Below are positions 30,279 through 37,253 of a DNA stretch of 64,000 nucleotides, piece after piece. Made by a program: the position numbers and the translations under genes. How positions within the stretch are numbered: the first letter of the stretch is position 1; every line of letters begins with the position of its first letter. Source of the DNA: Chlorobaculum limnaeum (GTDB lineage Bacteria > Bacteroidota > Chlorobiia > Chlorobiales > Chlorobiaceae); NCBI RefSeq assembly GCF_001747405.1, contig NZ_CP017305.1, positions 2,560,001 through 2,624,000 of the forward strand. Direction: 5' to 3'. Below the pieces are notes generated by a model. The model was not told the origin of the DNA. It made no database searches and saw only the letters and a program-made list of their open reading frames with translations.

Positions 30279-31235
30279 TTATGAATCCAGCCCAATCTGC
30301 CGGTATTTTTTCATAACAAGCTCTTTGTAGGCCAGCTTGAGTTCCGCATCAAGAAAGCTCTTGTCAATCAGCATTTCCAGAACCGGACGCGCCTTGCTAA
30401 ACTTCCTGAACATTCGATCCTGAACCACCTCGTCAATCGACGATGTTTTCAATGCTGCTTGAAAATCCTTGAACGTCAGCCGTTTTTTCTTGCCGTTCAG
30501 CGTCAGGGCAAGGTCTTCATCGTCGGATGGCATCACGAGCGCGGTGGAGACGAGATCATAAGCCGGAGCAAGGTTCAAGCCTGTTTTTTCAGGAATATCG
30601 ATCAACGAAAAATTTTTCAGATGCATGTCGGGATTGCCGGTCAGAAAGCAAAACAGCACTATCTCGAAAAAACTTATCACATCGAAACCCGGATTGACCG
30701 AAAAACGACGGATGGCTTTTGCGATCTGCTCATACGAACCGTCGTATTTGTTTTCCGTGAGACGTCCGGTAATCTGGCACATATCCTCCATGTGCAGCTT
30801 TCCCTTCTTCGTGCGGTCGATGCGGCGAGTCAGGTAGGCCAATGTTCCGGACTTCATGCGAATCAGGCAGTGCGGAACAGTTGCGATCCGCAACGCCTCA
30901 GCCATGTGCATCGTCAAATCCTCGATTTCAGGCAACTGCGGGAAGCGGGGTGATGGGGGTTTGAGAATATATCCGCCCCACAAGCCGACGATGGTGAAGC
31001 GTTGAGGCGAGCGGGTTTTTCCGTTGGACGCCAGATGCAGCGAAAGTTTGGGCTGTACACCGGTAATGGCGGTATGACTTCGCACGACCTCTAACGCAAG
31101 CTCATCGAGCTGGTTTTCGTCGTATGGCAATAGTGGTTGCGTGGCCGTTCCAAACATTTTCCGGCTGCATTTCGAATGAAAATCCGTTTCGCCGGATTCC
31201 AGCGGTTCGTAGCAATAGAGGCAACGTTGTTCCAT
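30279..31235 (-). CDS. hipT: HipT-like Ser/Thr kinase toxin (HipBST system)
   Basis: HipA-family kinase lacking the N-terminal subdomain, which here is a separate gene, as in HipBST systems. The N-terminus holds a small Cys/His cluster (CLYCYEPL, HSKCSRKM). The Gly-rich phosphate loop HTAITGVQPKLSLHL (residues 54-68) is where related toxins autophosphorylate; here it carries Thr55 and Thr58. The catalytic loop is NPDMHLKNFSLI and the metal site APAYDLVST. Known HipT phosphorylates a tRNA synthetase (TrpS in E. coli). The target here is not shown by the sequence. It is the third gene of a tightly packed operon, 3 bases after hipS. Confidence 0.88.
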   Translation of the reverse strand: MEQRCLYCYEPLESGETDFHSKCSRKMFGTATQPLLPYDENQLDELALEVVRSHTAITGVQPKLSLHLASNGKTRSPQRFTIVGLWGGYILKPPSPRFPQLPEIEDLTMHMAEALRIATVPHCLIRMKSGTLAYLTRRIDRTKKGKLHMEDMCQITGRLTENKYDGSYEQIAKAIRRFSVNPGFDVISFFEIVLFCFLTGNPDMHLKNFSLIDIPEKTGLNLAPAYDLVSTALVMPSDDEDLALTLNGKKKRLTFKDFQAALKTSSIDEVVQDRMFRKFSKARPVLEMLIDKSFLDAELKLAYKELVMKKYRQIGLDS

Positions 31236-31238
31236 AAC

Positions 31239-31562
31239 TCACTCCGAAAGAACAGGATGCACGCTTACCGCCCCGATGCAATCCGTGCAGCAGTTCATCA
31301 GAAGACCCATGCGATCTCGCGGATTGATTTTCCAGTTCCGTTCGGCAACATCGAGCAGCCAGCCTTCGGGAATCAGGCCATCAAAAAACGGAAACATGGT
31401 TTTGCTCGAATATAGCTCAGCTTGCAACGGCAGCGTCAAACTGACCGGCTTGGGATTTTCCGATTCGAGGTACGCCTGATCGTACAAGAAATGATAGCCC
31501 TCCTCATCCTGCACAAGCCAGCCCGCCGTTCGGTCAAGATATTTCACCTTGGCTTTCCGCAT
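31239..31562 (-). CDS. hipS: HipS-like protein (detached HipA N-terminal domain)
   Basis: 107-residue protein matching the Couple_hipA / HipA N-terminal subdomain-1: VKYLDRTAGWLVQDEEGYHFLYDQAYL, PVSLTLPLQ, FPFFDGLIPEGWLLDVAERNWKI, and the end GAVSVHP. In HipBST of E. coli the small HipS is the antitoxin of HipT, while HipB augments it. It lies between hipB and hipT with 3-base gaps on both sides, as expected for a tripartite operon. Confidence 0.87.
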   Translation of the reverse strand: MRKAKVKYLDRTAGWLVQDEEGYHFLYDQAYLESENPKPVSLTLPLQAELYSSKTMFPFFDGLIPEGWLLDVAERNWKINPRDRMGLLMNCCTDCIGAVSVHPVLSE

Positions 31563-31565
31563 GGC

Positions 31566-31784
31566 TTACTCCTCCCGCTCCTGCCTGACGGGGCCAAGCT
31601 CGTAACCGAACAGGGCGAGCACCTGGTTCACCTTGTCCATACGCAACGTCTTTTTCCCCTGCTCAAGATCACGGATAAACCGCAGCCCCGTCCCGGCCTT
31701 CTCCGCCAGCTCCGGCTGGGTCATACCCAGAGATTTGCGCCGGTTGCGAACAAATTCGGATAAAGCATTCATAAGCTTCGACAC
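31566..31784 (-). CDS. hipB: HipB-like XRE-family regulator
   Basis: 72-residue helix-turn-helix protein: VRNRRKSLGMTQPELAEKAGTGLRFIRDLEQGKKTLRMDKVNQVLALFGYEL is a complete Cro/C1-type HTH. As first gene of the operon it should repress transcription from the upstream region, where several TATACCCG-like half-sites lie. It probably also binds the HipS-HipT complex. Confidence 0.9.
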   Translation of the reverse strand: MSKLMNALSEFVRNRRKSLGMTQPELAEKAGTGLRFIRDLEQGKKTLRMDKVNQVLALFGYELGPVRQEREE

Positions 31785-31788
31785 ACTG

Positions 31789-31925
31789 ATCGGGTATAGC
31801 TGATATGACTTAGGATGAAGTTATACCATTACGGGTATAGATACAAGGAATTTTTAATAATTTATACCCGATCTGATATGATTTTTTCGACAAAGCCAGA
31901 ATTATACCCGTTCAGGGATAATTTC
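31789..31925 (-). promoter_or_regulatory. Candidate HipB operators
   Basis: At least four TATACCC/GGGTATA half-sites cluster here: CGGGTATA near 31791, TATACC-N5-GGGTATA near 31832-31849, TATACCCG near 31862 and TATACCC-N5-GGGATA near 31904-31921. Two of the sites form inverted pairs. Their position just upstream of hipB and the resemblance to TATCC-type HipB operators support autoregulation. Confidence 0.6.
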
Positions 31926-31930
31926 ATTCT

Positions 31931-32062
31931 ATGCTCGACCAGGGCATCTACCTCGCCCCGTCGCAGTTCGAGGCCATGTTCACCAGCTTCGTCCACACCG
32001 ATGAAGATTTGGAGAAGACCGTCAAGGCAAACTACAACGCCCTCGTCGCCGCGCATCAGTAA
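31931..32062 (+). pseudogene. Duplicated 3' end of hemL
   Basis: 44 codons including the stop that repeat the end of hemL (30051-30182), reading [20 protein letters not shown] and onward to LVAAHQ. I count about 13 differences in 132 bases, mostly silent; one Ala becomes Lys and one Ala becomes Glu. The similarity starts a few bases earlier (about 31922) and continues past the stop through the terminator to about 32118. The fragment cannot be functional alone. It marks the right boundary of the HipBST insertion. Confidence 0.9.
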
Positions 32063-32088
32063 GTCGCGAGAGGACGACAGATAAGACA

Positions 32089-32116
32089 AAAGGGCTGCCC
32101 GAAAAGGCGGCCCTTG
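32089..32116 (+). terminator. Second copy of the hemL terminator
   Basis: Hairpin AAAGGGCTGCC/GGCGGCCCTT, copied from the one at 30208. The T-run is interrupted (CCCTTGTTTG), so it may be weaker. Confidence 0.7.
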
Positions 32117-32310
32117 TTTGTTGTGGGGATGATTATCGCTTTTGGGTTGTCTTGGATGCAAAGTCAAGTCCAATTTTTCGGTTGGTATTGTCTGATTTTT
32201 GATTCCTGAAGCGAGATATATGCCTTTGCTATAAGCATATATGATTTTATATGTTTTACGGTTGTAAAATCAAAAAAAAACGTAATATCACTCACAAGTT
32301 CTTTGTGACG

Positions 32311-32551
32311 TTCCGGTGCCGGATGATTCCATCCGGGCAAAAGGGAAGTGCGTGAGAATCGCACACTGTACCCGCAACTGTAAGATGTTATACCGCAAGG
32401 TGATATGGGAGCTCTACCTTGTTCACTGCTGCGATTTGTGCCTGTCCACTGCGCCGACCTCTGATTACCACGGGGAAAGCTTGGGAAGGATGATGCACTA
32501 AAAAGCGTTGTGCGAGCGACGCAGCCGTCGGAGTCAGGAAACCTGCCGGAA
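32311..32551 (+). ncRNA. Cobalamin riboswitch, no gene directly downstream
   Basis: Contains the cobalamin aptamer landmarks in order. P1 arm TTCCGG (32311-32316) pairs with CCGGAA (32546-32551). GGTGCC with a small GGATG/CATCC stem and GGGCAAAAGGGAA come next, then a core TGCGTGAGAATCGCACACTG, the conserved CCCGCAACTGTAAG, a long variable arm and finally GGAGTCAGGAAACCTGCC. Known members sense adenosylcobalamin and repress B12 uptake or synthesis genes. Here about 640 bases separate it from the next gene, a small DUF2188 protein with a different kind of promoter region. The regulated gene therefore appears to be missing. Confidence 0.88.
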
Positions 32552-32845
32552 TGAAAGGCGTCGAGAGGCTTCGGGAAGAGAGCTTGGCGAACCTGTCAAT
32601 GATCAGTGATAGTGCAAACTATCAAAGTCTGATCCGTTATTCTATGGGGAGAATTTTTCGATTCGCACTAAGAGTCTGAGAGATGGAGTGTGTTACCACG
32701 TTGCACTTTACGCGAATAATATTGGGCATAATGTGAGTAAAAAACACAGGATAGCTGCAACTACCCTGTGCAATTAATCCTAAATGACAAAGGAGGTGGT
32801 AACTACAAGGCACACCGTTGATTTAGCGATCATAAGAAATTATTC

Positions 32846-32988
32846 GTTATTACTACGGCCATTATAACTCTTAAACAATTGCCCCGGGCTTTAGTCCGGG
32901 GTACGCAGCTAAAGCAATATAAATCATAGCTTTAGCCAAACCGTTTACAATGGGCGAAATTGCGATTTATTGTTGCCGGAGTAATAAC
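32846..32988. mobile_element. MITE-like element with IS630-type ends
   Basis: Begins GTTATTACTACGGCCATTATAA and ends TTTATTGTTGCCGGAGTAATAAC, an inverted pair matching the ends of the IS630 element at 41868-42981 (right end TTTATTGGCCGGAGTAATAA). At 143 bases without a transposase it fits a miniature element mobilised in trans. Confidence 0.6.
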
Positions 32989-33070
32989 CTGATTGCCAAG
33001 TCAGAACTTGCTGGCAACACAAATTAAATCAAAGACTTAGCAAAATTGATTGTCATTTTCGGATTGCGCT

Positions 33071-33093
33071 TTTTTGTGGCCGGAGCAATAAGC
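33071..33093. repeat. Isolated IS630-type end
   Basis: TTTTTGTGGCCGGAGCAATA resembles the right end of the IS630 element at 42961-42981. The bases before it (GGATTGCG) also resemble those before the MITE end at 32960. It is probably a remnant of a second miniature element. Confidence 0.5.
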
Positions 33094-33192
33094 TAAATAG
33101 TGACGCCTGAAAAACCAAAATGTTATACAAATGCATTCCGTATGTATGCGGAGGCGTTTAGTTATTTTATTTAACGAAAATCATTTAACTCT

Positions 33193-33435
33193 ATGAGTAA
33201 CAATCGAACTGTTTATCAACGAGCAGATGGCAAATGGGTAAATTTACTAAATGGAAATAACCGAGCCACCAGCTTGCATGACACTCAAAAGGAAGCCGCA
33301 ACTGCCGCAAAGGAAAACTTGAAAAATCAAGGTGGCGGCGAGCTTACGGTTGCTGGACGGGACGGTAAATTCAGAAGTAAAGATACCATTTCGCCGGGCA
33401 ATGATCCTTGTCCGCCAAGAGATAAGGAGCACTGA
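33193..33435 (+). CDS. DUF2188 domain protein
   Basis: 80-residue protein: residues about 5-66 follow the DUF2188 pattern (W.NLL..NNRATSLHDTQKEAATAAKENLKNQGGGELTVAGRDGKFRSKDTI), thought to be a small dsRBD-like fold. The function is unknown. The gene has its own strong terminator and lies in the AT-rich accessory stretch after the HipBST island. Confidence 0.8.
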   Translation: MSNNRTVYQRADGKWVNLLNGNNRATSLHDTQKEAATAAKENLKNQGGGELTVAGRDGKFRSKDTISPGNDPCPPRDKEH

Positions 33436-33447
33436 GTGATCAATCAC

Positions 33448-33483
33448 AAAAGTCCTCGGCAACCCGAGGACTTTTGTTTTTTT
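33448..33483 (+). terminator. Rho-independent terminator of the DUF2188 gene
   Basis: AAAAGTCCTCGG paired with CCGAGGACTTTT around a 4-base loop, followed by G and a run of T residues; 13 bases after the stop codon. Confidence 0.92.
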
Positions 33484-33600
33484 ACCCCATTTTTGGAATT
33501 CTCCATGCAATAATCCTCAGCGTCCAGAAATCAACTAGTAATTTAATCTGTACGTCGAAATAACGTCGCTGTTTCAAAGCAATGGCATCCTCAACTGCTC

Positions 33601-33936
33601 CTACGTCGTCCACTGCCGTACCGCCTCCCGCGTTACCAGCGCTTGCGCTCCGGCGTCGCGCAGCAGCGTCTCAACCACCGGCAAAAACTCTTCGATCTTT
33701 TCGGTGATGTCCAGGATTTCGATCACCATCGGTAATTCTCCGGCGAGTTCGAAGATTTTGGAGGTGTGCACTTTGTGGCGCAGGCCGAAGGAGAGGAGGC
33801 CGCGGAAAACCGTGGCTCCGGCCATGCCGCGCTCCAGCGCTTCGCTGACGAGAAGTTCGTAGAGAGGTCGGTGGTGCAGCTTTGCCTGCTCACCGACGAA
33901 AATCCGCAGAAGTTCCGATTCGATGAAGTTCATCAT
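33601..33936 (-). CDS. DUF190 (PII-like) protein
   Basis: 111-residue cytoplasmic protein with the DUF190 ferredoxin-like pattern: LLRIFVGEQAKLHHRPLYELLVSEALERGMAGATVFRGLLSFG, then H-x-SKIFELAGELPMVIEILD. DUF190 proteins resemble the PII signal fold and are frequently encoded beside crcB. Here the start overlaps the crcB stop by 4 bases, so the two are translationally coupled. A regulatory role for the channel is inferred only from context. Confidence 0.88.
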   Translation of the reverse strand: MMNFIESELLRIFVGEQAKLHHRPLYELLVSEALERGMAGATVFRGLLSFGLRHKVHTSKIFELAGELPMVIEILDITEKIEEFLPVVETLLRDAGAQALVTREAVRQWTT

Positions 33937-34310
33937 TGCCAGAGTTTTGCAAGGAGCGTTCCGGAAGCAAAACAGACCAGGCCGCCAACGAGACTGCCCG
34001 CGACGTACAGGCTGGCATAGAGCGCTTCGCCGTCGCGGAGGAGACCGCCGGTTTCGTACATCGCCGTTGAAAAGGTGGTGAAGCCTCCGCAGAAGCCGGT
34101 CGTCAAAAGCAGGCGGGTTTCGGGCGAAAGCAGCGTGGTCGAGAGCGCCAGCTCGCTGATGAAGCCGATGAGGAACGATCCCAGAAGATTAACCGCAAAT
34201 GTGGCAAAGGGAAAGCCGGTACCCGAAAAGGGCACGGCAAGCGCCACGAGATAACGCGCCACCGATCCGGCAAATCCGCCCGCGCCGACCAGCAAGACAT
34301 TCTTCATCAC
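33933..34310 (-). CDS. crcB: Fluoride exporter CrcB/Fluc
   Basis: Small fluoride channel (125 residues, four membrane helices) that works as an antiparallel dimer in the inner membrane. Signature residues are FAVNLLGSFLIGF with the pore Asn and GFCGGFTTFSTAMYE with the Phe-box and Na-site segment. The gene overlaps the DUF190 gene by 4 bases and lies 3 bases after a small membrane-protein gene. No fluoride riboswitch is evident upstream. Confidence 0.93.
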   Translation of the reverse strand: MMKNVLLVGAGGFAGSVARYLVALAVPFSGTGFPFATFAVNLLGSFLIGFISELALSTTLLSPETRLLLTTGFCGGFTTFSTAMYETGGLLRDGEALYASLYVAGSLVGGLVCFASGTLLAKLWQ

Positions 34311-34313
34311 CGC

Positions 34314-34550
34314 TCAGCACCCGCAACGGTCATGGCCGGTCTGCCGACCCTCGATGCGTTTGTGGGCACAGCACATCTCGTCGTGGATGTTCATGAGAAT
34401 GTTGAAAATACCGAGACAGATGATAGTTGGTGCCCAGAGTCCAATAAAGATCGCGACAAGCTGGCTGTTCGCCCATGTGCCGAAAATGAACACATAAATG
34501 GAGAGTATGATCGACAGGGCCGCAGCCACGAGGTAGTACATCGGCTTCAT
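34314..34550 (-). CDS. Small membrane protein of unknown function
   Basis: 78 residues with two predicted membrane helices (about 4-25 and 30-52) and a polar tail rich in Cys and His (DEMCCAHKRIEGRQTGHDRCGC), which could bind metal. I do not recognise a family. It lies 3 bases before crcB and about 57 bases after the zinc ABC permease, on the same strand, so it is probably co-transcribed with both groups. Confidence 0.65.
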   Translation of the reverse strand: MKPMYYLVAAALSIILSIYVFIFGTWANSQLVAIFIGLWAPTIICLGIFNILMNIHDEMCCAHKRIEGRQTGHDRCGC

Positions 34551-34607
34551 AACGGGAGCTGTTTGGTTGATCGGGTCTGTTCAGGAAATGTAACAATTTG
34601 GCGCTGT

Positions 34608-35426
34608 TCAGCACTCTGCCCGCCGTGCTTTTCCGGCGCCGAAGAGCGCGTTGGCGAGGAACACCAGCGCGGCGACGAGGATGATGGTCGCGCCGGAGGC
34701 GAGGTCGAAGACCCACGAGAGCCAAAGCCCCGCGATGCTGAAGAGGCTGGCGAAGAGCGTGCCCACGCCCATCATCCGGTAAAGATTGTGGCTGAAACTC
34801 CTGGCGACGGCGGCGGGAATCGTGAGCAGGGCGATCACCATGACGATGCCGACCACCCGCACCATGATCACCACGGTCAGCGCGATGAGACAGAGCATGA
34901 CAAGGTCGAGCGCGAGCGTTTTCAGGCCGGAAATCCGCGCGTACTCCTCGTCGAAGGAGATGGCGAGGAACTCCTTGTCGAACAGCCACACCACGGCGAT
35001 GATCAGAACGTCGAGGCCCGCGATGAGTTGCAGATCGGAGTTTGGTACGGTCAGGATGTTGCCGAAGAGATAGCTGAAGAGGTTCGGCGCGTAGCCCGGC
35101 GTGAGGCCGATCAGAATCACGCCGATCGACATGCCCGCCGCCCAGAATGCGCCGATGGCTGTATCCTCGGCGATCTTCGCTTTTCGCGACAGGAGGCCGA
35201 TGCCGATGGCCGCGGCGAGGCTGAAGGGGATGATGCCCGCGAGCGGATTCAGGCCAAGGTAGTAGCTGAGGCCGATGCCGCCGAAGGCCGTGTGGGCGAT
35301 GCCGCCGCTGATAAACCCCAGCCTCCGGACGACCACGTAGGCGCCGATGATGCCGCAGGCGACGCTCGACAGAATGGCCGCCAGAAAGGCGTTGCGCATG
35401 AACTCGAAGTGCAGGATGTCAGGCAT
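34608..35426 (-). CDS. znuB: Zinc/manganese ABC transporter permease
   Basis: Inner-membrane permease of the ABC-3 family with about eight helices. FLAAILSSVACGIIGAYVVVRRLGFISGGIAHTAFGGIGLSYYLG is the characteristic N-terminal signature. The open frame begins at 35522, but the ATG at 35426 (MPDILHFEFMRNAF) gives the standard 272-residue protein and an 8-base overlap with the ATPase gene. It forms znuABC with the two genes upstream. Confidence 0.9.
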   Translation of the reverse strand: MPDILHFEFMRNAFLAAILSSVACGIIGAYVVVRRLGFISGGIAHTAFGGIGLSYYLGLNPLAGIIPFSLAAAIGIGLLSRKAKIAEDTAIGAFWAAGMSIGVILIGLTPGYAPNLFSYLFGNILTVPNSDLQLIAGLDVLIIAVVWLFDKEFLAISFDEEYARISGLKTLALDLVMLCLIALTVVIMVRVVGIVMVIALLTIPAAVARSFSHNLYRMMGVGTLFASLFSIAGLWLSWVFDLASGATIILVAALVFLANALFGAGKARRAEC

Positions 35427-36189
35427 GGCGGTGATCCGGATGGGTTTCGTGGCTGCGAGGAGCGCGATGCTCGACCACATCGACCGGATAACCGTAGAGG
35501 CTGTCGAGAGCCGAACGGCCAAGCGTCGAGCCGGGTTCGTGCATGTCGAGCGTACAGTTCAGGCAGGCGATGCGCGAGATGTGCCGCCCGATGGTGCCGG
35601 TGTCGTGCGTGACCAGCACGATGGTGTGGCTCTTTCTGAGCTGGTCGAGCAGGTCGTAGATGGTGGTTTTCATCTCGGGATCGACGCTCGCCGTCGGCTC
35701 GTCGAGCAAGAGCAACTCCGGCTCTCCGGCCAGCGCCCGCGCGATGAGCACGCGCTGAAGCTCGCCGCCCGAAAGCGCCCCGATGCGCCGCCGGGCGAGC
35801 GCCGAGAGGCCGGTGGTTTCGAGCGCGTCGAGCGCCTTCCGGCGATCTTCGCGCCCGTAGCGCTGGAAGAGCTTTTTGCGCGACAGGCGGCCCATCAGCA
35901 CCACCTCCATCGCGCTGATCGGAAACGAGCGGTCGAAGTCGAGCCGCTGCGGCACGTAGCCGAGCCGACCGGCGGCGCGGCCCGGCTCCTTGCCAAACAC
36001 TTTGACGCTGCCGGAGGTGGGTTTGACGAGGCCGAGCATCACCTTGAGGAGCGTGGTCTTGCCGCCGCCGTTCGGCCCGAGCACGGCGAGGAAGTCCCCC
36101 TCGTGCACCGAGAGCGACAGCCCGTCCAGCACCTTCGCGCCGCCGAGTTTGACGCAGAGCTTGTCGCACGAGATCAGCGTCTCCTTCAT
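35419..36189 (-). CDS. znuC: Zinc/manganese ABC transporter ATP-binding protein
   Basis: ABC ATPase of 256 residues: Walker A VLGPNGGGKTTLLK, Q-loop YVPQRLDFDRSFPISAMEVV, signature ALSGGELQRVLIARAL, Walker B ELLLLDEPTASVD and H-loop IVLVTHD. Its start overlaps the stop of the substrate-binding protein gene by 4 bases, and its stop overlaps the permease gene. Confidence 0.93.
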   Translation of the reverse strand: MKETLISCDKLCVKLGGAKVLDGLSLSVHEGDFLAVLGPNGGGKTTLLKVMLGLVKPTSGSVKVFGKEPGRAAGRLGYVPQRLDFDRSFPISAMEVVLMGRLSRKKLFQRYGREDRRKALDALETTGLSALARRRIGALSGGELQRVLIARALAGEPELLLLDEPTASVDPEMKTTIYDLLDQLRKSHTIVLVTHDTGTIGRHISRIACLNCTLDMHEPGSTLGRSALDSLYGYPVDVVEHRAPRSHETHPDHRHA

Positions 36190-37103
36190 TGCATACTCCT
36201 TGCAAACGCGGTTGCCGCCTTGCGGAGATTTTCCGCGTAGTCGCGCGCGAGCGGATCGACCGTCACGCTCTGGCCGCCAATGTCCCGCGCGATGGCATCC
36301 GCCTGCGCCGAGCTGAACTGCGGCGCAACGAACACCACCCGGATACCCGCGCTCCGCGCCTGCCGGATCACCCGCTCCATCTGGCGCGGCGTCAGCGTCT
36401 TGCCCTCCTCTTCGGCGGCGATCTGCTCCAGACCGTACTCGTGGGCGAAATAACCCCAGGCGGGATGGAAGACGAGGAACCGGCGGCTCTTCACCCCCTT
36501 CAGTTGCCAGCGAATCTCGCCGTCGAGCGCTTGCAGCTCCTTGTCGAGCACCGCCGCGTTGGCCGCGAAATACGCTTTACCGGCAGGATCGACCGCCGCG
36601 AGCGAGCGCTCGACGTTCACCGCGATGAGACGCGCGTTTGCCGGAGAGAGCCAGAAGTGCGGGTCGAAGTGGCCGTGCTCGTGGCGATGCTCGCCAGTTT
36701 CGGATTCGTGCTTGTGCTCCTCCTCGCCCATCGGCAGCAGCGTGACGCCCGCCGAGGCGTTGCACACCGCGATCTTGCGATTGAGCGCGAGCAGGCGATC
36801 CATCCAGTCAAGCTCGAACTCGACCCCTGACCCGGCCTTGACGAAGAGCGCCGAGCGGCTGACCTCCGCCATCTGCTGCGGTGTCGGCTCGTAGGTGTGC
36901 GGATTGCCGCCCGACGGCACCATCACCGACACGGCAACCCGCTCGCCGCCAATGCGCTCCGCGAACCAGGCGAGCGGCTCGATGGAGGCGATCACCTGAA
37001 TCTTGCCCGATTGCGGCTGCCTGGCGGCGCATCCCGGCAGCAAAACGGCGCAAAGCAGCAACAGCAGCGCGAGAATTCGGGCGGAGCAGAAAGCGTGGTT
37101 CAT
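36186..37103 (-). CDS. znuA: Zinc-binding ABC transporter lipoprotein
   Basis: Periplasmic metal-binding protein (cluster A-I). A lipoprotein signal peptide ends LLPGC|AAR. Metal-ligand regions are GGNPHTYEPTP, FDPHFWLSPANARL, FHPAWGYFAHEYGL and VTVDPLARDY. A His/Glu-rich loop (EEEHKHESETGEHRHEHGH) is typical of zinc-specific ZnuA proteins. The ATG at 37103 gives a proper signal peptide; an upstream ATG at 37124 is in frame. A Zur-type operator was not identified. Confidence 0.92.
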   Translation of the reverse strand: MNHAFCSARILALLLLLCAVLLPGCAARQPQSGKIQVIASIEPLAWFAERIGGERVAVSVMVPSGGNPHTYEPTPQQMAEVSRSALFVKAGSGVEFELDWMDRLLALNRKIAVCNASAGVTLLPMGEEEHKHESETGEHRHEHGHFDPHFWLSPANARLIAVNVERSLAAVDPAGKAYFAANAAVLDKELQALDGEIRWQLKGVKSRRFLVFHPAWGYFAHEYGLEQIAAEEEGKTLTPRQMERVIRQARSAGIRVVFVAPQFSSAQADAIARDIGGQSVTVDPLARDYAENLRKAATAFARSMQ

Positions 37104-37213
37104 TTGGCTTGGCCTGATCGTCATGCCGGATCTCCGGATTCGTTGTGAGAGATGCGGAAAGGATGTCTCTGTAAAGATAGGGGAAGAGTGGAAAATCCAA
37201 AAAAGAGGGGTTT

Positions 37214-37245
37214 GGCGGGAGGCTTCGGATGGGCCGCCTCCCGCC
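37214..37245 (-). terminator. leuA terminator
   Basis: Ten-base perfect stem GGCGGGAGGC/GCCTCCCGCC directly after the leuA stop, followed on the minus strand by a T-rich run (about 37200-37206). Confidence 0.8.
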
Positions 37246-37253
37246 GTGACCTT

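Larger units (their letters stand above)
32560..33190. other. Gene-free stretch after the riboswitch
   Basis: About 630 AT-rich bases without a credible reading frame. It contains one MITE-like element (32846-32988) and a further IS630-end-like sequence at 33071. A GC-rich inverted repeat CCCCGG/CCGGGG lies near 32883-32902. It looks like a decayed region from which a gene has been lost. Confidence 0.5.

Noticed and set aside
31815-32084. 89-codon plus-strand frame over the hemL relic
   Set aside because: It reads the duplicated hemL end in the wrong frame.
32560-33190. Group II intron or large structured RNA after the riboswitch
   Set aside because: No domain V/VI-type ending or reverse transcriptase was recognisable; the structure is explained better by MITE-like ends.
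34551-34607. Fluoride riboswitch before crcB
   Set aside because: The gap is too short and has no crcB-motif pattern.
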